Shown: piece by piece, positions 31,585-42,158 of the stretch
Layout of the letters: every line of letters begins with the position of its first letter
Position numbering within the stretch: the first letter of the stretch is position 1
Source of the DNA: Sclerotiophoma versabilis
Lineage: Eukaryota > Ascomycota > Dothideomycetes > Pleosporales > Didymellaceae
Reading direction: 5' to 3'
NCBI GenBank assembly: GCA_012274445.1
Contig: JAAROD010000015.1
Location: 372,001-436,000 of the forward strand
DNA: 64,000 nucleotides
Made by a program: the position numbers and the translations under genes
Notes under the pieces: generated by a model
The model's input: only the letters and a program-made list of their open reading frames with translations
Told to the model about the DNA's origin: nothing
The model's database searches: none

Positions 31585-34031
31585 TCACAACTTCAACGCT
31601 TCAAGTGCGTCGTCAAGTCCATCTACAACCATGTCGTTGGGTTTCTTTTTTTCAGCCTCCTTCATCTCCCTGTAGCGCCTAGCGACGCCCTCCATAACCC
31701 TGCCCATGTGCGTATCCAACCCTTGCTCAGCCATGTGTTGCTTCACCTTCTTAAAGTTGTCCTTGACGAAGATTTGATACTCGGTCTTCTTAACTGCTGC
31801 GCCGTCCTTCGTTGCTGCTGCACCCCTCGGCGCAGGCTTAGTCTGCACCAGCTGGCCCTTGCATTTCCCGCAGCTGTGCCGCGCTGTGTCTACGCTGCGA
31901 CTGTGCCGTTTGAATTCGTATCCGCAGCTGACGCACTCCCAGACATATTTGTATTCGATGGCGTAGCTGTGCTTGGTTGTGACTTCCACGCCTTTCTCGG
32001 CAAAGGCTATGCTTACTTTGCGGCCCCAGGCTTTGAACTCGGCGCCGTGCGGGTTGTTGCGCACTTCGCTGATCATGAAGGTGAGCAGGTGGCAGAACTC
32101 GTGCGCGAGCACGTTGTAGAGACGTGACGTGTCATCGATTACTTTGGATGCGAGCTCGATGGAGCAGTGGTGCCGGGTCTCGCTTGTGTAGGTTGGAGGA
32201 GTGGACGACGTCTTCAGGCGGATCACTTCGCGGCGCCAGTTTGCGCGGCCGGCGGTGGTTTTCAACGTCTTGGACCAGATCAGCTGGATCCCGCCGGTTG
32301 CTTCCGAGAGCTTGGTAATGGTGCCGGAGCAGATGGTGTTGTCGAGTTCGGCGAGAAAAGAGGTTGCGATGTCGTGTCTGCGTTCGGCGAATTCTTTCCT
32401 CTGAGCGCGAATCTCTTTCGCAGTGGGCTCTGAAACGGTGGCGGAGTCTGTTTTTATAGACTGAGGTCGGGAAGTCTTCTTCTTAGGGCTTGTGATCGGA
32501 CTCGTGTAGGCTTCGTCGCTGCTGCTTGCATCTTCGAGATCCATACCGCCCATCATCTTGGTGATATCGTTGCGCCATTGCTGCTTTCTTGGTGAGACAA
32601 GCTTCTTTGCAGGGGAATGGTGGTCATTCCAGTCGTTGACCACTTCAGGATTCCAGAATGCGTCGAGGCTTGGCCGCAGATCAGGTACTTTTGGAATCAG
32701 TGGCTTTTTCTTTGACGGCGAGACAAGTTTTGTAGGACTGAAAGGTGCGAGAGGAGGAGTCGCTGGACGTGCGACTGGAGGCGCTTTGCAAGGCGAGCGC
32801 TTCTTGGTCGGTGTTGGAGAGCTGCAAGCTGGTCAATATCTAAGATCATCACAGTATAGCTCCGCTTGACGTACTACGTGAGGAACGGTTGAACGCCGTC
32901 AGAAGATGATGTTGCAGGACGCGAAACTGCAAATGAAGACGAGCGAGCACGTGTCGACTCCGGCAGGACGAAAGACTCCGGGGCTTGGGGCGAGTCCGTC
33001 AAGTCAATGACTTCCTGCGCCCAGTTTGAGATAGTACTCTGTCCCTTCCTGTGAGGCGGCCGCATGGAGACCAGCGGCTGTGGCTCTTCTAGTTGCGCTT
33101 CTGGTTGCTGCTCTAGTTGCTCTTCTGGTTGCTGCTCTAGTTGCTCTTCTGGTTGCTGCTCTAGTTGCTCTTCTGGTTGCTGCTCTAGTTGTTCTTCTGG
33201 TTGCTCTTCTTTTTGCTGCTCTTCGTACTCGGACTCAGAATCTGAGTCGATACGTCTCTGCGGCCGTCTTTGCCTCGATCTGACAGGCAGAACAACATCC
33301 TCGTCATCTTCGTCTTCGTCCTCCTTGTCTTGCTCCTCAGACGTGGGTTCTTCAATGTCGTTCGTCTCGACCTGCTGCTCCTCTGCTTCTTGAGCAACAT
33401 CCGCCTCGTCGCCGCAGAGTATGCTCGTCTCTTCCTCTGGCTCAGTCTCGATCTCCTGGACTGCCACAGCTACTTCCTTCTCTTGTCTTGTCTTTCTTGG
33501 ACTCCGCAGTTCTGTATCATCCAGCACATCGATCCTTGAGCTCGCCTTCTTCAACTCTCTGCCTGCGACACTCCTTGCTAAGCTCTTCGCATACATTAGG
33601 TTTCTTTTCCGCCCAATATCCATGCCAGCCTCATGCATCTCACTTCTCTCTCGCATTGCCCTCCTCTCTGAACCCGGCCTCTTTTCTGGACTCGCGAGAC
33701 TCTCATCGCTCAGCTTCCTCAACAAACGGCTATTGCTCTCAACGGGTCTTAAGATCCGTTGTCGGCGTGGCGTCAATGTCAAAGTGGAGGGGCTTGCATG
33801 CGACTTGGATGTAAAGAAGGAGTCTTCATGGAAGATGGACGACGGGTCACCAAGATCGCGCTTCGAAGGCTTCGGCCTGAGGGGGACGTTTTCCTCGTCT
33901 TCATCAGATGAGATGATGTAGCTGACTTCACGAACAGCCTTTCTGGGACTTGATCTCCGCGGTCGGGTTTGGTCTGGGTGTTGGAGGAATATGCTGGGCT
34001 CCAGAGGGCTGGGCTTGCGTAGACGAGCCAT
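31585..34031 (-). CDS. SprT-like zinc metalloprotease with HMG-box-like C-terminus (GCNA/SPRTN-type)
   Basis: Exons 34031-32878 and 32821-31585 join over a 56-nt intron, giving 796 residues. The start MARLRKPSPLEPSIF was preferred to upstream in-frame starts because the longer N-terminus looks like leader. Residues 1-~400 are disordered, acidic and Ser-rich, with four 8-residue repeats (EEQLEQQP) from the minisatellite. The SprT domain has the catalytic HEFCH (His625, Glu626, His629) within LYNVLAHEFCHLLTFMISEV, then a four-Cys zinc ribbon (WECVSCGYEF and HSCGKCKGQLV). The last ~70 residues resemble an HMG box (EYQIFVKDNFKKVKQHM). The same SprT plus HMG order occurs in a fission-yeast protein I know as SPAC19G7.04. 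Relatives cleave DNA-protein crosslinks, so a nuclear genome-protection role is inferred. It is convergent with the decarboxylase. Confidence 0.9.
33085..33209 (-). repeat. In-frame 24-bp minisatellite encoding EEQLEQQP
   Basis: Four nearly identical 24-bp units (33099-33194 on the plus strand) are flanked by degenerate copies on both sides. The period is a multiple of three, so copy-number changes would keep the reading frame. The array lies in the disordered N-terminal half of the SprT-type protein. Confidence 0.95.
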
Positions 34032-34733
34032 TGCTGCGAGAGAACAATACGCGTTTAGAAAAGCGAAGTGGAATGTGCGACAAGTAAGAATGCTGGCCAA
34101 AGAATATCCAACGAGTGTGCACAACTAGTACAGATAAGATATGCGCACTGATGATTTGGTCGCGGGGATGAGGTCAGACCTCGTGTTTGTTGTTGACCGT
34201 TGTCATGGCGATGGTCATGACATTCGTCACGTGCGAACGTGTTTCTGGCACCTTGTTGACACTACGAGCATGGATGTCCGCGACTGCAACCTGTAGACTT
34301 CGGTCCGACTGTGTGTGGAGTACCCCAGTCGTGTTCAAGGAACTGTTCATCAAAGCTTGCTAAGGCGAGCACCCTACAACAGCTGGCATGGTGGCGCACC
34401 TCGTCTTCACGCATAATAACGACTGCAGTAAATCTGGGTTCAATGATTGTGAGATTGTATGGACATTTCGACTGCCGAATAAATAGAAATCGTACATTGC
34501 ATGCTAACACCGTCACAAATACAAGCCGAACCCAACCCTATTAAGCCCGGATAAGAGCTATAAAGAAACTTCTCGCGCGACGAACCCAATCAAGGGCTGC
34601 CACACCTCTTGCTTTGAGTTCTCCACCGTTACAGGGTCTTCCTATCCATGTTCGTCTGCGTACCCGGGTATCCTCTTCATATCTACATCCCCAGTGGCGG
34701 TTGGTTGCATCTCGTCTCAAGAGCTGCATGCAT
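34032..34733. other. Intergenic region between ACO1 and the SprT-type gene
   Basis: The 702 bp lie between two minus-strand genes: the ACO1 3' region on the right and the SprT promoter on the left. Short ORFs such as 34262-34516 minus have no recognisable features. Confidence 0.5.
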
Positions 34734-37297
34734 TTACTTGCGCTGCTTAGCCATGGTGTTGAGGGCGGAACCGTTCTTGAACCACTCAATCTGGCCCTCG
34801 TTGAAGGTGTGCGAGAGCTTGATCTCAAAAGCCTTGTCGCCGTTGGCGGGGTGAACGACCATGGTGATGGGCTTGCCGACGGCGAGCTCAGTAGCCTTGA
34901 TGTCGACCTTGTCGTTGGGGCCGATCTTCTCGTAGTCGGCAGGCTCAGAGAAGGTCAAGGGAAGCATACCCTGCTTCTTCAGGTTGGTCTCGTGGATACG
35001 AGCGAAGGAGCGGGTGATGATGGCAAGACCACCCAAATGCCTAGGCTCAAGGGCAGCGTGCTCACGCGATGAACCCTCACCGTAGTTCCAGTCACCAACA
35101 ACGACCCACCTGATGCCGTTCTTCTTGTAGTCACGGGCAACGTCGGGGACGGCACCGTACTCGCCGGAGAGGATGTTCTTGACCTTGTTGGCCTCACCAT
35201 TCTCCTCGTTGATGGCACCAATCAACATGTTGTTGGAGATGTTGTCCAAGTGACCACGGTACTTCAACCAGGGACCAGCCATGGAGATGTGGTCGGTGGT
35301 GGTCTTACCCTGGCACTTGATGAGGATGGGCAGGTCGAGGGCGTCCTTGCCGTCCCAAGCGTTGAAGGGAGAGAGGATCTGGAGACGGTCGGAGGTAGGG
35401 GAGACGGCGACTGTGACGGACTCGCGGTCAGCAGGAGGAGCCTGGTAGGTGTCCTGGCCTGGGTCGTAGCCGTTGGCGGGGAGACCAGCACCAGAGGGCT
35501 CCTTGAGCTTGAACTTGGAGCCGTCGGCCGCTGTGAGCTCATCCTTAAGCGGGTTGAAGTTGAGCGTTCCGGCGATTGTCATGGCGACAACGAGGTCGGG
35601 GGAGGTGACGAAAGAGTGGGTAGCAGGGCTGCATCGTCAGCAAGGCTCTAGAAATTGCAACAGAGAAGAACATACTTAGCATCGTTACGGCCGGTAAAGT
35701 TACGGTTGTAAGACGAGATGATCGAGTTGGCAGTGCCCTTCTTGACATCGCGGCGGTCCCACTGTCTGTAGGATTGTTAGCTGAAATCCAGTCATGTCGT
35801 GTTAGCTACAAGGAACCTACCCAATGCAGGGGCCACAGGCGTTAGCCAGGACCATACCGCCGAACTCCTCGAACGTCTTGAGCTGACCGTCACGCTCAAT
35901 GGTAGCTGGATTCAATGTCAGCATTCTGAATACCTCAAGGCTGCGAAAAGTTCGCTGAATTTAACTTACCGCGAATCTGCTCACTACCAGGGGTAACGGT
36001 GAACAGAGACTTGGCCTTGAGACCGTGGGCCATGGCGTCCTCAGCGATGGAGGCAGCACGGGTCATATCCTCGTAAGAAGAGTTGGTGCAAGAACCGATG
36101 AGACCGACCTTGAGCTCCTCGGGCCAGTTGTTGGCCTTGACAGCCTCGGCGAACTTGGAGATGGGGGTGGCCAGATCGGGGGTGAAGGGACCGTTGATGT
36201 GGGGCTCAAGCTCGTCGAGGTTGATCTCGATGAGCTGGTCGTACTGGGTACCCTCGTCCTCGCGAAGCTCGTGGGCGTACTCGCGGGCGAAGTCACCAAT
36301 GTGCTGACGCTTGGTGGCCTTCAGGTAGTCGTACATGCGGTCGTTGAAGGGGAAAACGGAGGTGGTGGCACCGATCTCTGCTCCCATGTTGCAAATGGTG
36401 GCCATACCAGTGCAAGAAAGAGACTCGACACCAGGTCCGTGGTACTCAACAATGGCACCAGTTCCACCCTTGACGGTAAGGATACCAGCAACCTTGAGAA
36501 TGATGTCCTTGGGTGAAGTCCAGCCAGAAAGCTTACCGGTGAGCTTGACACCGATAACCTTAGGGGCCTTCAGCTCCCAGGGGAGGCCAGCCATGACGTC
36601 GACGGCATCAGCACCTGAAAGTTGTCTGTCAGCCCATTGATCGATGTTTGAGGAATTGCTTGTACTTACCACCGACACCAATAGCGGCCATACCAAGACC
36701 ACCGGCGTTGGGAGTGTGAGAGTCGGTACCGATGAGGAGAGCACCAGGGAAAGCGTAGTTCTCGAGAACGATCTGGTGGATGATACCAGAGCCGGGCTTC
36801 CAGAAACCAATGTTGTACTTAGCGCAAGATGTGGCGAGGAAGTCGTAGACCTCCTTGTTGATGTCGATGGCGCGAGCCAAATCCTTCTCGTTGCCAACCT
36901 GGGCCTCGATCAAGTGGTCGCAGTGGACAGTGGAAGGAGTCGCGACGGAGGGCATGCCAGCCGACATGAACTGGAGAATGGCCATCTGGGCGGTGGCATC
37001 CTGGCAAGCAACACGGTCGGGGCGGAGCTTCAGGTAGCTGGTGCCGCGCTCAATGTCCTGGTTGTGGGGGTCGTCCAAGTGGGAGTAGAGAATCTTCTCG
37101 GCGAGAGCGAGCGGGCGGTTGAGGCGGCCGCGCACAATCTTGAGGTTCTCCGACATCTTCTGGTAGTTGATGTAGTTGCCCTTCTCCCAGTTGGTCATCT
37201 CGACCTTGCGGGAGAGCGGTGCATCGCTGACGGTGGCCAATGACCTGCGCTGGGCGAAGCTCTGGCCAATGCGGCCGAGCCTCGAGAACCTCTGCAT
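34734..37297 (-). CDS. ACO1: Mitochondrial aconitate hydratase (aconitase)
   Basis: Five minus-strand exons: 37297-36670, 36614-35970, 35905-35821, 35765-35676 and 35628-34734, with introns of 55, 64, 55 and 47 nt, giving 780 residues (yeast Aco1 has 778). The N-terminus MQRFSRLGRIGQSFAQRRSL is a mitochondrial presequence. The [4Fe-4S] ligands Cys385 (GSCTNSSYEDM), Cys448 and Cys451 (NACGPCIGQWDRR, restored across a splice) are all present. Other hallmarks are IGTDSHTPNAGG, GKTTTDHISMAGPW and GEGSSREHAALEPRHLGG. The enzyme isomerises citrate to isocitrate in the TCA cycle, and in yeast it also stabilises mtDNA. It is divergent from BUD20. Confidence 0.98.
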
Positions 37298-37999
37298 CTT
37301 GGATGAGGTTGAGGATGGGTAGAGTGGAGATGAGGAGTGATGGAGAGGGCGGAAGAAAAGAACGTCAGAAGCTGCCTCGAGCTGTCGATTATCAGTTCGC
37401 GCCTGATTGGCTGCTAAAGCGACTCCACAGACCGTGCGGTGCTTGTTGCGGCAAGCCGAGGTCTTCCGCAACCGAATACAACGGTAGCTTTCACCCGCTG
37501 GGCCGCTTCACGTGCTGTGGGTGTTGATGTGGGTGTTTTGGGAGTGTTTCGCGTCGACTCGCTGGCCAATTCACTGCGGGTGCATTCACGAGTATTTGAA
37601 CGTTCGCAGCTGCTGAAGCATACCTATGTCTCCGCGGTGGCGTCACATGGCGTTGCTGTGCATCCAACCCCGCGTGAACTCCAGGAAGCTTGATTGGCAG
37701 CGATTGGCATGATAACAGTGCACAATTGGATGCTGGGTGGGCGCACCGCTCTGCAACTGTGTCGTCTCGGAAAAGTCAGCAGCAACGTCACTTTTTGGTG
37801 GTCTCCAGACCTGGTGCATAACTAGCCTCCGCGCAGCCCTGCTCTTGCCAAGGCCTAGAGCGCTTCCGCGAAATTTCTTCAGCGTCTGCAGGTCTCTGAA
37901 CAGCCGCACGAGCCAGCGGCCATAGCCGAATCCTCCAGCCAGCACGACAACAGCCGACGGCCGCGGATACATCCCGCACATTCAATCCACAGCGCCACG
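37298..37999. promoter_or_regulatory. Divergent promoter region ACO1/BUD20
   Basis: The 702 bp between opposite starts. The ACO1-proximal part is a CT-rich leader on the minus strand. ORFs of 60-112 codons overlap on both strands and have no family resemblance. Confidence 0.45.
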
Positions 38000-38409
38000 A
38001 TGCCTGCCATACGGGGACAAGACTCTAAGAAGAAGACGCGCAGACACACGCGCGATCTCGACCAGGTCCACGCCGACCTGCACGACGAGAAGCACCTCGC
38101 AGAGTTCAAGGATGCGAAGCCCATAGAAGACCTGCCCGGGCTGGGGCAGAATTACTGCCTCGAATGCGCAAAGTTTTTCGAGAGCGAGGCCAACATGCTG
38201 GCGCACAAGAAGGGCAAGGTGCACAAGCGCAGGTACGTCATGACATCGACGTGGTGCATGCAAAGGTACTAACAGTGCGCAGAGTGAAGGCTTTGAAGGA
38301 AGAACCGTACTCTATCAAGGAAGCAGAGGCAGGCATGGGCTTCACCACAGACAACGGCAAGCGCGCGACTGCTGCGCCTGCGCCCATGGAGGTCGACAAT
38401 GCGGCTTGA
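38000..38409 (+). CDS. BUD20: Bud20-like C2H2 zinc-finger protein (pre-60S export factor)
   Basis: Exons 38000-38232 and 38283-38409 join over a 50-nt intron with a perfect TACTAAC branch box, giving 119 residues. The N-terminus MPAIRGQDSKKKTRRHTRDL is basic. The single zinc finger has Cys53, Cys56, His69 and His75 (NYCLECAKFFESEANMLAHK). The junction gives HKRRVKALKEEPYSIKEAEA, the expected Bud20/ZNF593 continuation. Bud20 joins pre-60S particles in the nucleus and helps their export. Length and finger spacing match the family. Confidence 0.94.
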
Positions 38410-38934
38410 AGCGGAGGTGATGGTCCAGAAAGAGATGCCCAGATTCAGCGTGCATTTCGTGCGGTGCAGAACAAATCGACGAGCTCATCACGCACCAACA
38501 CGAGATGATTGGCGACTGCACATGCAGCCTTGTGTTAACAACAGAGGTTCGCGCTGGAGGAGCAAGGGACAACCTGGGAGACATGTGGCCACTGGAGGCT
38601 CCAGCAGGCAGCGCAGAGACTTGCTGCCTGTCATATACTCTGCTGAGGGTTCACATGCATTGCACGGCGTTAGAACATGGGAAAGGATGCATTATAGAGG
38701 ACAAAAAGTTTAAACGATACCCCAGCTACATCATGAATGCTTACAAATGTACACACGATTTTTGTACATGCCTGGCATTAGGTACCCATCTGCTGTGATG
38801 CCTGAATCTGCCTGACCAGTGACTTGAACATCAAAACGTCTCGCGCACCAACATAAGAACACCAGAATGCACAGATAAGAAAACCAACGCAACCAAACTT
38901 GAGCTATCGGCCGCACATCACTTCAAACTACAAC
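38410..38934. other. Intergenic region BUD20 to MOG1
   Basis: The 525 bp lie between two plus-strand genes. No recognisable element or convincing ORF was seen. Confidence 0.5.
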
Positions 38935-39671
38935 ATGTCGTTCACAAACACTCCCCTCTACGGCGGTGCCATCACAGTCGATCTGCCTTCCAACTTTGCC
39001 GACACAAGGTCCGTCCTCAAATTTCTCCAGCTCGTTCCAAATCCTCTCCACATGCCGAACGCCAGCTAACACGTCCAAACACAGCCAAATTCGGGAAGTA
39101 CCGGACCATCAGGAAGTCTACCTGGACACCAATGGCTACTCATCGATTGTCGTTGAAATTCTCGAATACCAGAAAAAGGGCAGCAATGAAGAGGCGCTGC
39201 AGTACCATTTTGCCGACCTGATCGACGAGGAGGACAGCACGAATGTTCTTGAACAAGGACGTGCGGTGATGTCGAAGCTGAGGTGAGTGTTCCTGCAAGG
39301 ACAAGACGAACGTGGACGCACGCACGTGCTCGCACGTTCACTCCACGTCTTGGTACTCTCGAATTATCAACTAACATCATTGCAGCGACAAGCCAGTCTA
39401 CACACTCCGCTTCATCCAGACACCACCACCCAACACAAACCCCAACCGCAAGGTGCCAGAATTTGTGTACATTCATCTCATGCTGCTGCGTCTGAAAGAG
39501 CAGGCTACAGATCTGATGGTCTCAGTCAACATTCCGCACTACCCCGGCGAGTACGAGAAGCCCAAGGAAGGCGAGGGCGAGGTCACGCAGTTGATGAAAG
39601 ATAGCGAGAAGATCAGGGACAGGATATTAGAGAGCTTTGAGATTAAAGAGTGGGGACTTTTCGAGGGCTGA
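38935..39671 (+). CDS. MOG1: Mog1, Ran-GTPase-binding nuclear import factor
   Basis: Exons 38935-39008, 39085-39282 and 39386-39671 join over introns of 76 and 103 nt, giving 185 residues. The N-terminus MSFTNTPLYGGAITVDLPSN is the typical Mog1 start ("LYGGAI...LP"). The first junction gives FADTSQIREVPDHQEVYLD, and the second gives VMSKLSDKPVYTLRFIQ. The end is ILESFEIKEWGLFEG. Mog1 binds Ran (Gsp1), promotes nucleotide release and supports nuclear protein import. The fold is Mog1/PsbP-like. All three exons are needed for the domain, and no exon alone is a full ORF. Confidence 0.94.
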
Positions 39672-40099
39672 GCGTTGTCAGATGCGTAGAAGAAGGAAAT
39701 ACATTAACGAGGGACAACAACAATACAACATCATCCGGATCACAAACATTCGACCTATTCTCCACGGCATAAACATGCCATTCGTCTCGCTTTTGTGTTT
39801 TGCTCGTTTTGCTACTGCTCCTACATGAGGCAGCTCGGCTAACCATCTCGCATCACGATCAGGGTCCAGCCTCCTCCCGCGGACCGCCCTCCGACAAGAC
39901 TTGCGCCTCAACTCAACTGAACCCCGCATGCCCACGCTCGACTATGACGAAATCAGGTGTTGTTTGGTCGGCTACACAACGTCCTGCAAGTAGCCGCGAT
40001 GTAGTAAAACGAGAGGATGTACCGTGGCAGCTACTTGCACCCTCTGAAACCCGTGGGATACTCTGGACTGCGTGAACGTGTGAATCGAAAGAGAAGGAG
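39672..40099. other. Intergenic region MOG1 to alcohol dehydrogenase
   Basis: The 428 bp lie between two plus-strand genes. Nothing recognisable was seen. Confidence 0.5.
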
Positions 40100-41321
40100 A
40101 TGGTTGTATACACAGTGCCTTGCAAAGGCATAGTCGCCTACTCGCAGCACGACTGGAAATGGGAAGAACTATTGACGCGCGAACCAAAGGGGGATGAGTT
40201 CCTGGTCGAGATGGTAGCAACAGGCGTATGTCACACCGATATCTCTGGCTACGGAGGCATTTATCCACGCGTGCTGGGCCACGAAGGTATACCTGCTTAT
40301 TATAACAATCAACCTACCTTCCACTTATCTCCTTCCTTCTCTACACATCCACACAACATCTAATATCCGCCCAGGCGCCGGACGAATCCTCAAACTCGGC
40401 TCAAAGCAACAAGAGCAGAACTACAAAGTAGGCGACCTCGTCATCCTCTCCGCCGCCGCCTGCCTACGCTGCCACTACTGCACCACCGGCCACCCAGCAT
40501 ATTGCGTCGACCACGCCGCTCTCACCTTGGCCTCAAATGAGCCCAACTTCGTCCTCGCTTCGGACCCTAAGAAAGTCATTGGCGGTGGATACTTCGGCCA
40601 GTCGTCCTTCGCGTCACCCGTCCCTGTCAAAGTGTCGTGCGCTGCGAACGTAACGAGTTTGATACGCGATGCCGATGAGCTGCGCGCTTACGCGCCGTTG
40701 GGGTGCGGTATCATGACTGGTGCGGGTGCAATAACGCATGTTGGAAAGTGTGGGCCGGAGGATGTCGTTGCCGTTGTAGGGTTAGGTGGTGTAGGTCTTG
40801 CAGGCGTATGTGCAGCGAAGCAGCGGGGTGTGAAGAATATCATCGCTGTAGATCTGTTGCAGTCGAGAATCGACCTTGCTTTGCAGCACGGTGCGACCGT
40901 GGGGTTATTGAGCACAGAACAAGGACTGAAGGGCGAGGAAATGAATGCTGCTATCAAGAAACTCACGCCCGGCGGGCTGGGCTGCAGTCACATCCTCGAC
41001 ACATCACCGAGCGTCGCGGTGCTGGGGCAGTGTATGGAGGCGTTGCAAAAGAATGGGCAGTTGCTGCAGGTTGGCATTAAGCCGGTAGGAGCGAAGTACG
41101 AGTTGGATTTACTGACGCACATGGTGAATGGGAGGCGATTGATCGGCGTTATTGAGGGTGATAGGGATCCAGCGGAGGCATTGCCGGAGCTAGTACAGTG
41201 GAGCAAAGAGGGGATTCTGCCGGTGGAGAAGATGTTGAAGGAATTTGGGGTGAGGGAGTTCAAGGAGGCAAGGCAGAAGATGGAGGAGGGATGTGTGATC
41301 AAGAGTGTGTTGGTCTGGTAG
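40100..41321 (+). CDS. Zinc-dependent alcohol dehydrogenase (MDR family, aryl-alcohol type)
   Basis: Exons 40100-40286 and 40375-41321 join over an 88-nt intron, giving 377 residues. The catalytic zinc ligands are Cys44 (VATGVCHTDISG), His61 (LGHEGAG, completed across the splice) and Cys173 (APLGCGIMTG). The structural zinc cluster Cys92, Cys95, Cys98 and Cys106 (ACLRCHYCTTGHPAYC) is complete. The Rossmann motif is VVGLGGVGLAG near residue 200. An acidic residue ends the next strand (NIIAVDLLQSR), which suggests NAD(H) rather than NADP(H). The LGCGIMTGAGA form is typical of benzyl/aryl-alcohol dehydrogenases. The physiological alcohol is unknown. It is a single-copy enzyme with no obvious pathway neighbours. 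Confidence 0.93.
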
Positions 41322-41723
41322 TCACTGTAACCCGAGAGTTGCCGGATAAGTACGATGGAGCTCCTCCAGGCTTATGTACTGACAGTTTTCGTGGCTGACA
41401 GAAATTTTGATTCCCGAGATAAAGGGGCTTTCAAAGCAATCACACAACATTGAAAAAATACGACCCAAGGCAGCTCCATAAACGATAGATGAGATTCTTC
41501 TATTGTCTGCTTGCTTGATACAACCTCGTCTCTCATCAGATCGGAGCCCATTGCAACCAGCCATGATACATATCATCTAAGCTTTTCTGCTATTAATTCT
41601 CAAAACTCCGAGCGCCTCGCAATACTGCACAGCCAATGAACCTTGTTCCACATCGTGGTAGACCACCCAACACCTACTGGCCCGTCAGCTCGATGGATCA
41701 ACAAAAGCTTTTTGCGACTTACT
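41322..41723. other. Interval between the alcohol dehydrogenase and the uncertain minus-strand ORF
   Basis: The 402 bp show no recognisable element. If the next ORF is real, this is a convergent 3'-3' interval. Confidence 0.4.
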
Positions 41724-42158
41724 TCACAGTAGTTTAATCTCGACAAAGGCCTCAAACTCCTCCAACTCGTCCAAATACCCTCGGAGGACAGGGTGGGTCC
41801 TCCAGTAGTTCCTGTCAAGACCCTTCTGGATTGTCATGTGGCCGGCCAGCAACTTCCTCACAACTTCATTTCGAGCTTCGAACTTTTCCCTGAGCTTCCT
41901 AGGTAGTTGCTTGATGTGCTTGCCCTGGTAGTAAATGCGGCGCTTCACTTCCCCCTCCTGGTTTTGGGTGTAACCGAAATCGATGTCGATGTGCATCCTC
42001 CTCACCTCCCGCTCCGCCTCCGTCACACCGTTGTCACTGTCCACATTATCTCCAGCCCAGGCGATGTAAAGACCTCCAGCGAAATGGTATCCACAGGCAA
42101 ACCAACAGAGGATCTTTTTGGCATGATGAGCATGCTGTGACCTGCCGCATTGCCTTTT
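41724..42158 (-). CDS. Uncertain ORF, possibly the 3' exon of a hypothetical gene or a relic
   Basis: The minus-strand frame is open from about 42,158 to the stop at 41,724. The clearest part is about 107 codons from 42,044: charged and helical, with RRMHIDIDFGYTQNQEGEV, KHIKQLPRKLREKFEARNE and GLDRNYWRTHPVLRGYLDEL. There is no in-frame ATG, so an upstream exon is needed. A second minus-strand frame, open from 42,190 to 42,026 and overlapping the first, is also protein-like (RIVCLSCEKGNAAGHSMLI, then LPVDTISLEVFTSPGLEIMW). Such a two-frame pattern suggests a frameshifted pseudogene or a missed splice. No family is recognised. Confidence 0.35.
   Translation of the reverse strand, partial: KRQCGRSQHAHHAKKILCWFACGYHFAGGLYIAWAGDNVDSDNGVTEAEREVRRMHIDIDFGYTQNQEGEVKRRIYYQGKHIKQLPRKLREKFEARNEVVRKLLAGHMTIQKGLDRNYWRTHPVLRGYLDELEEFEAFVEIKLL

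Noticed and set aside
33085..33209. Tandem array as a CRISPR-like structure
   Set aside because: Units are contiguous without spacers and lie in a coding exon of a eukaryotic gene.
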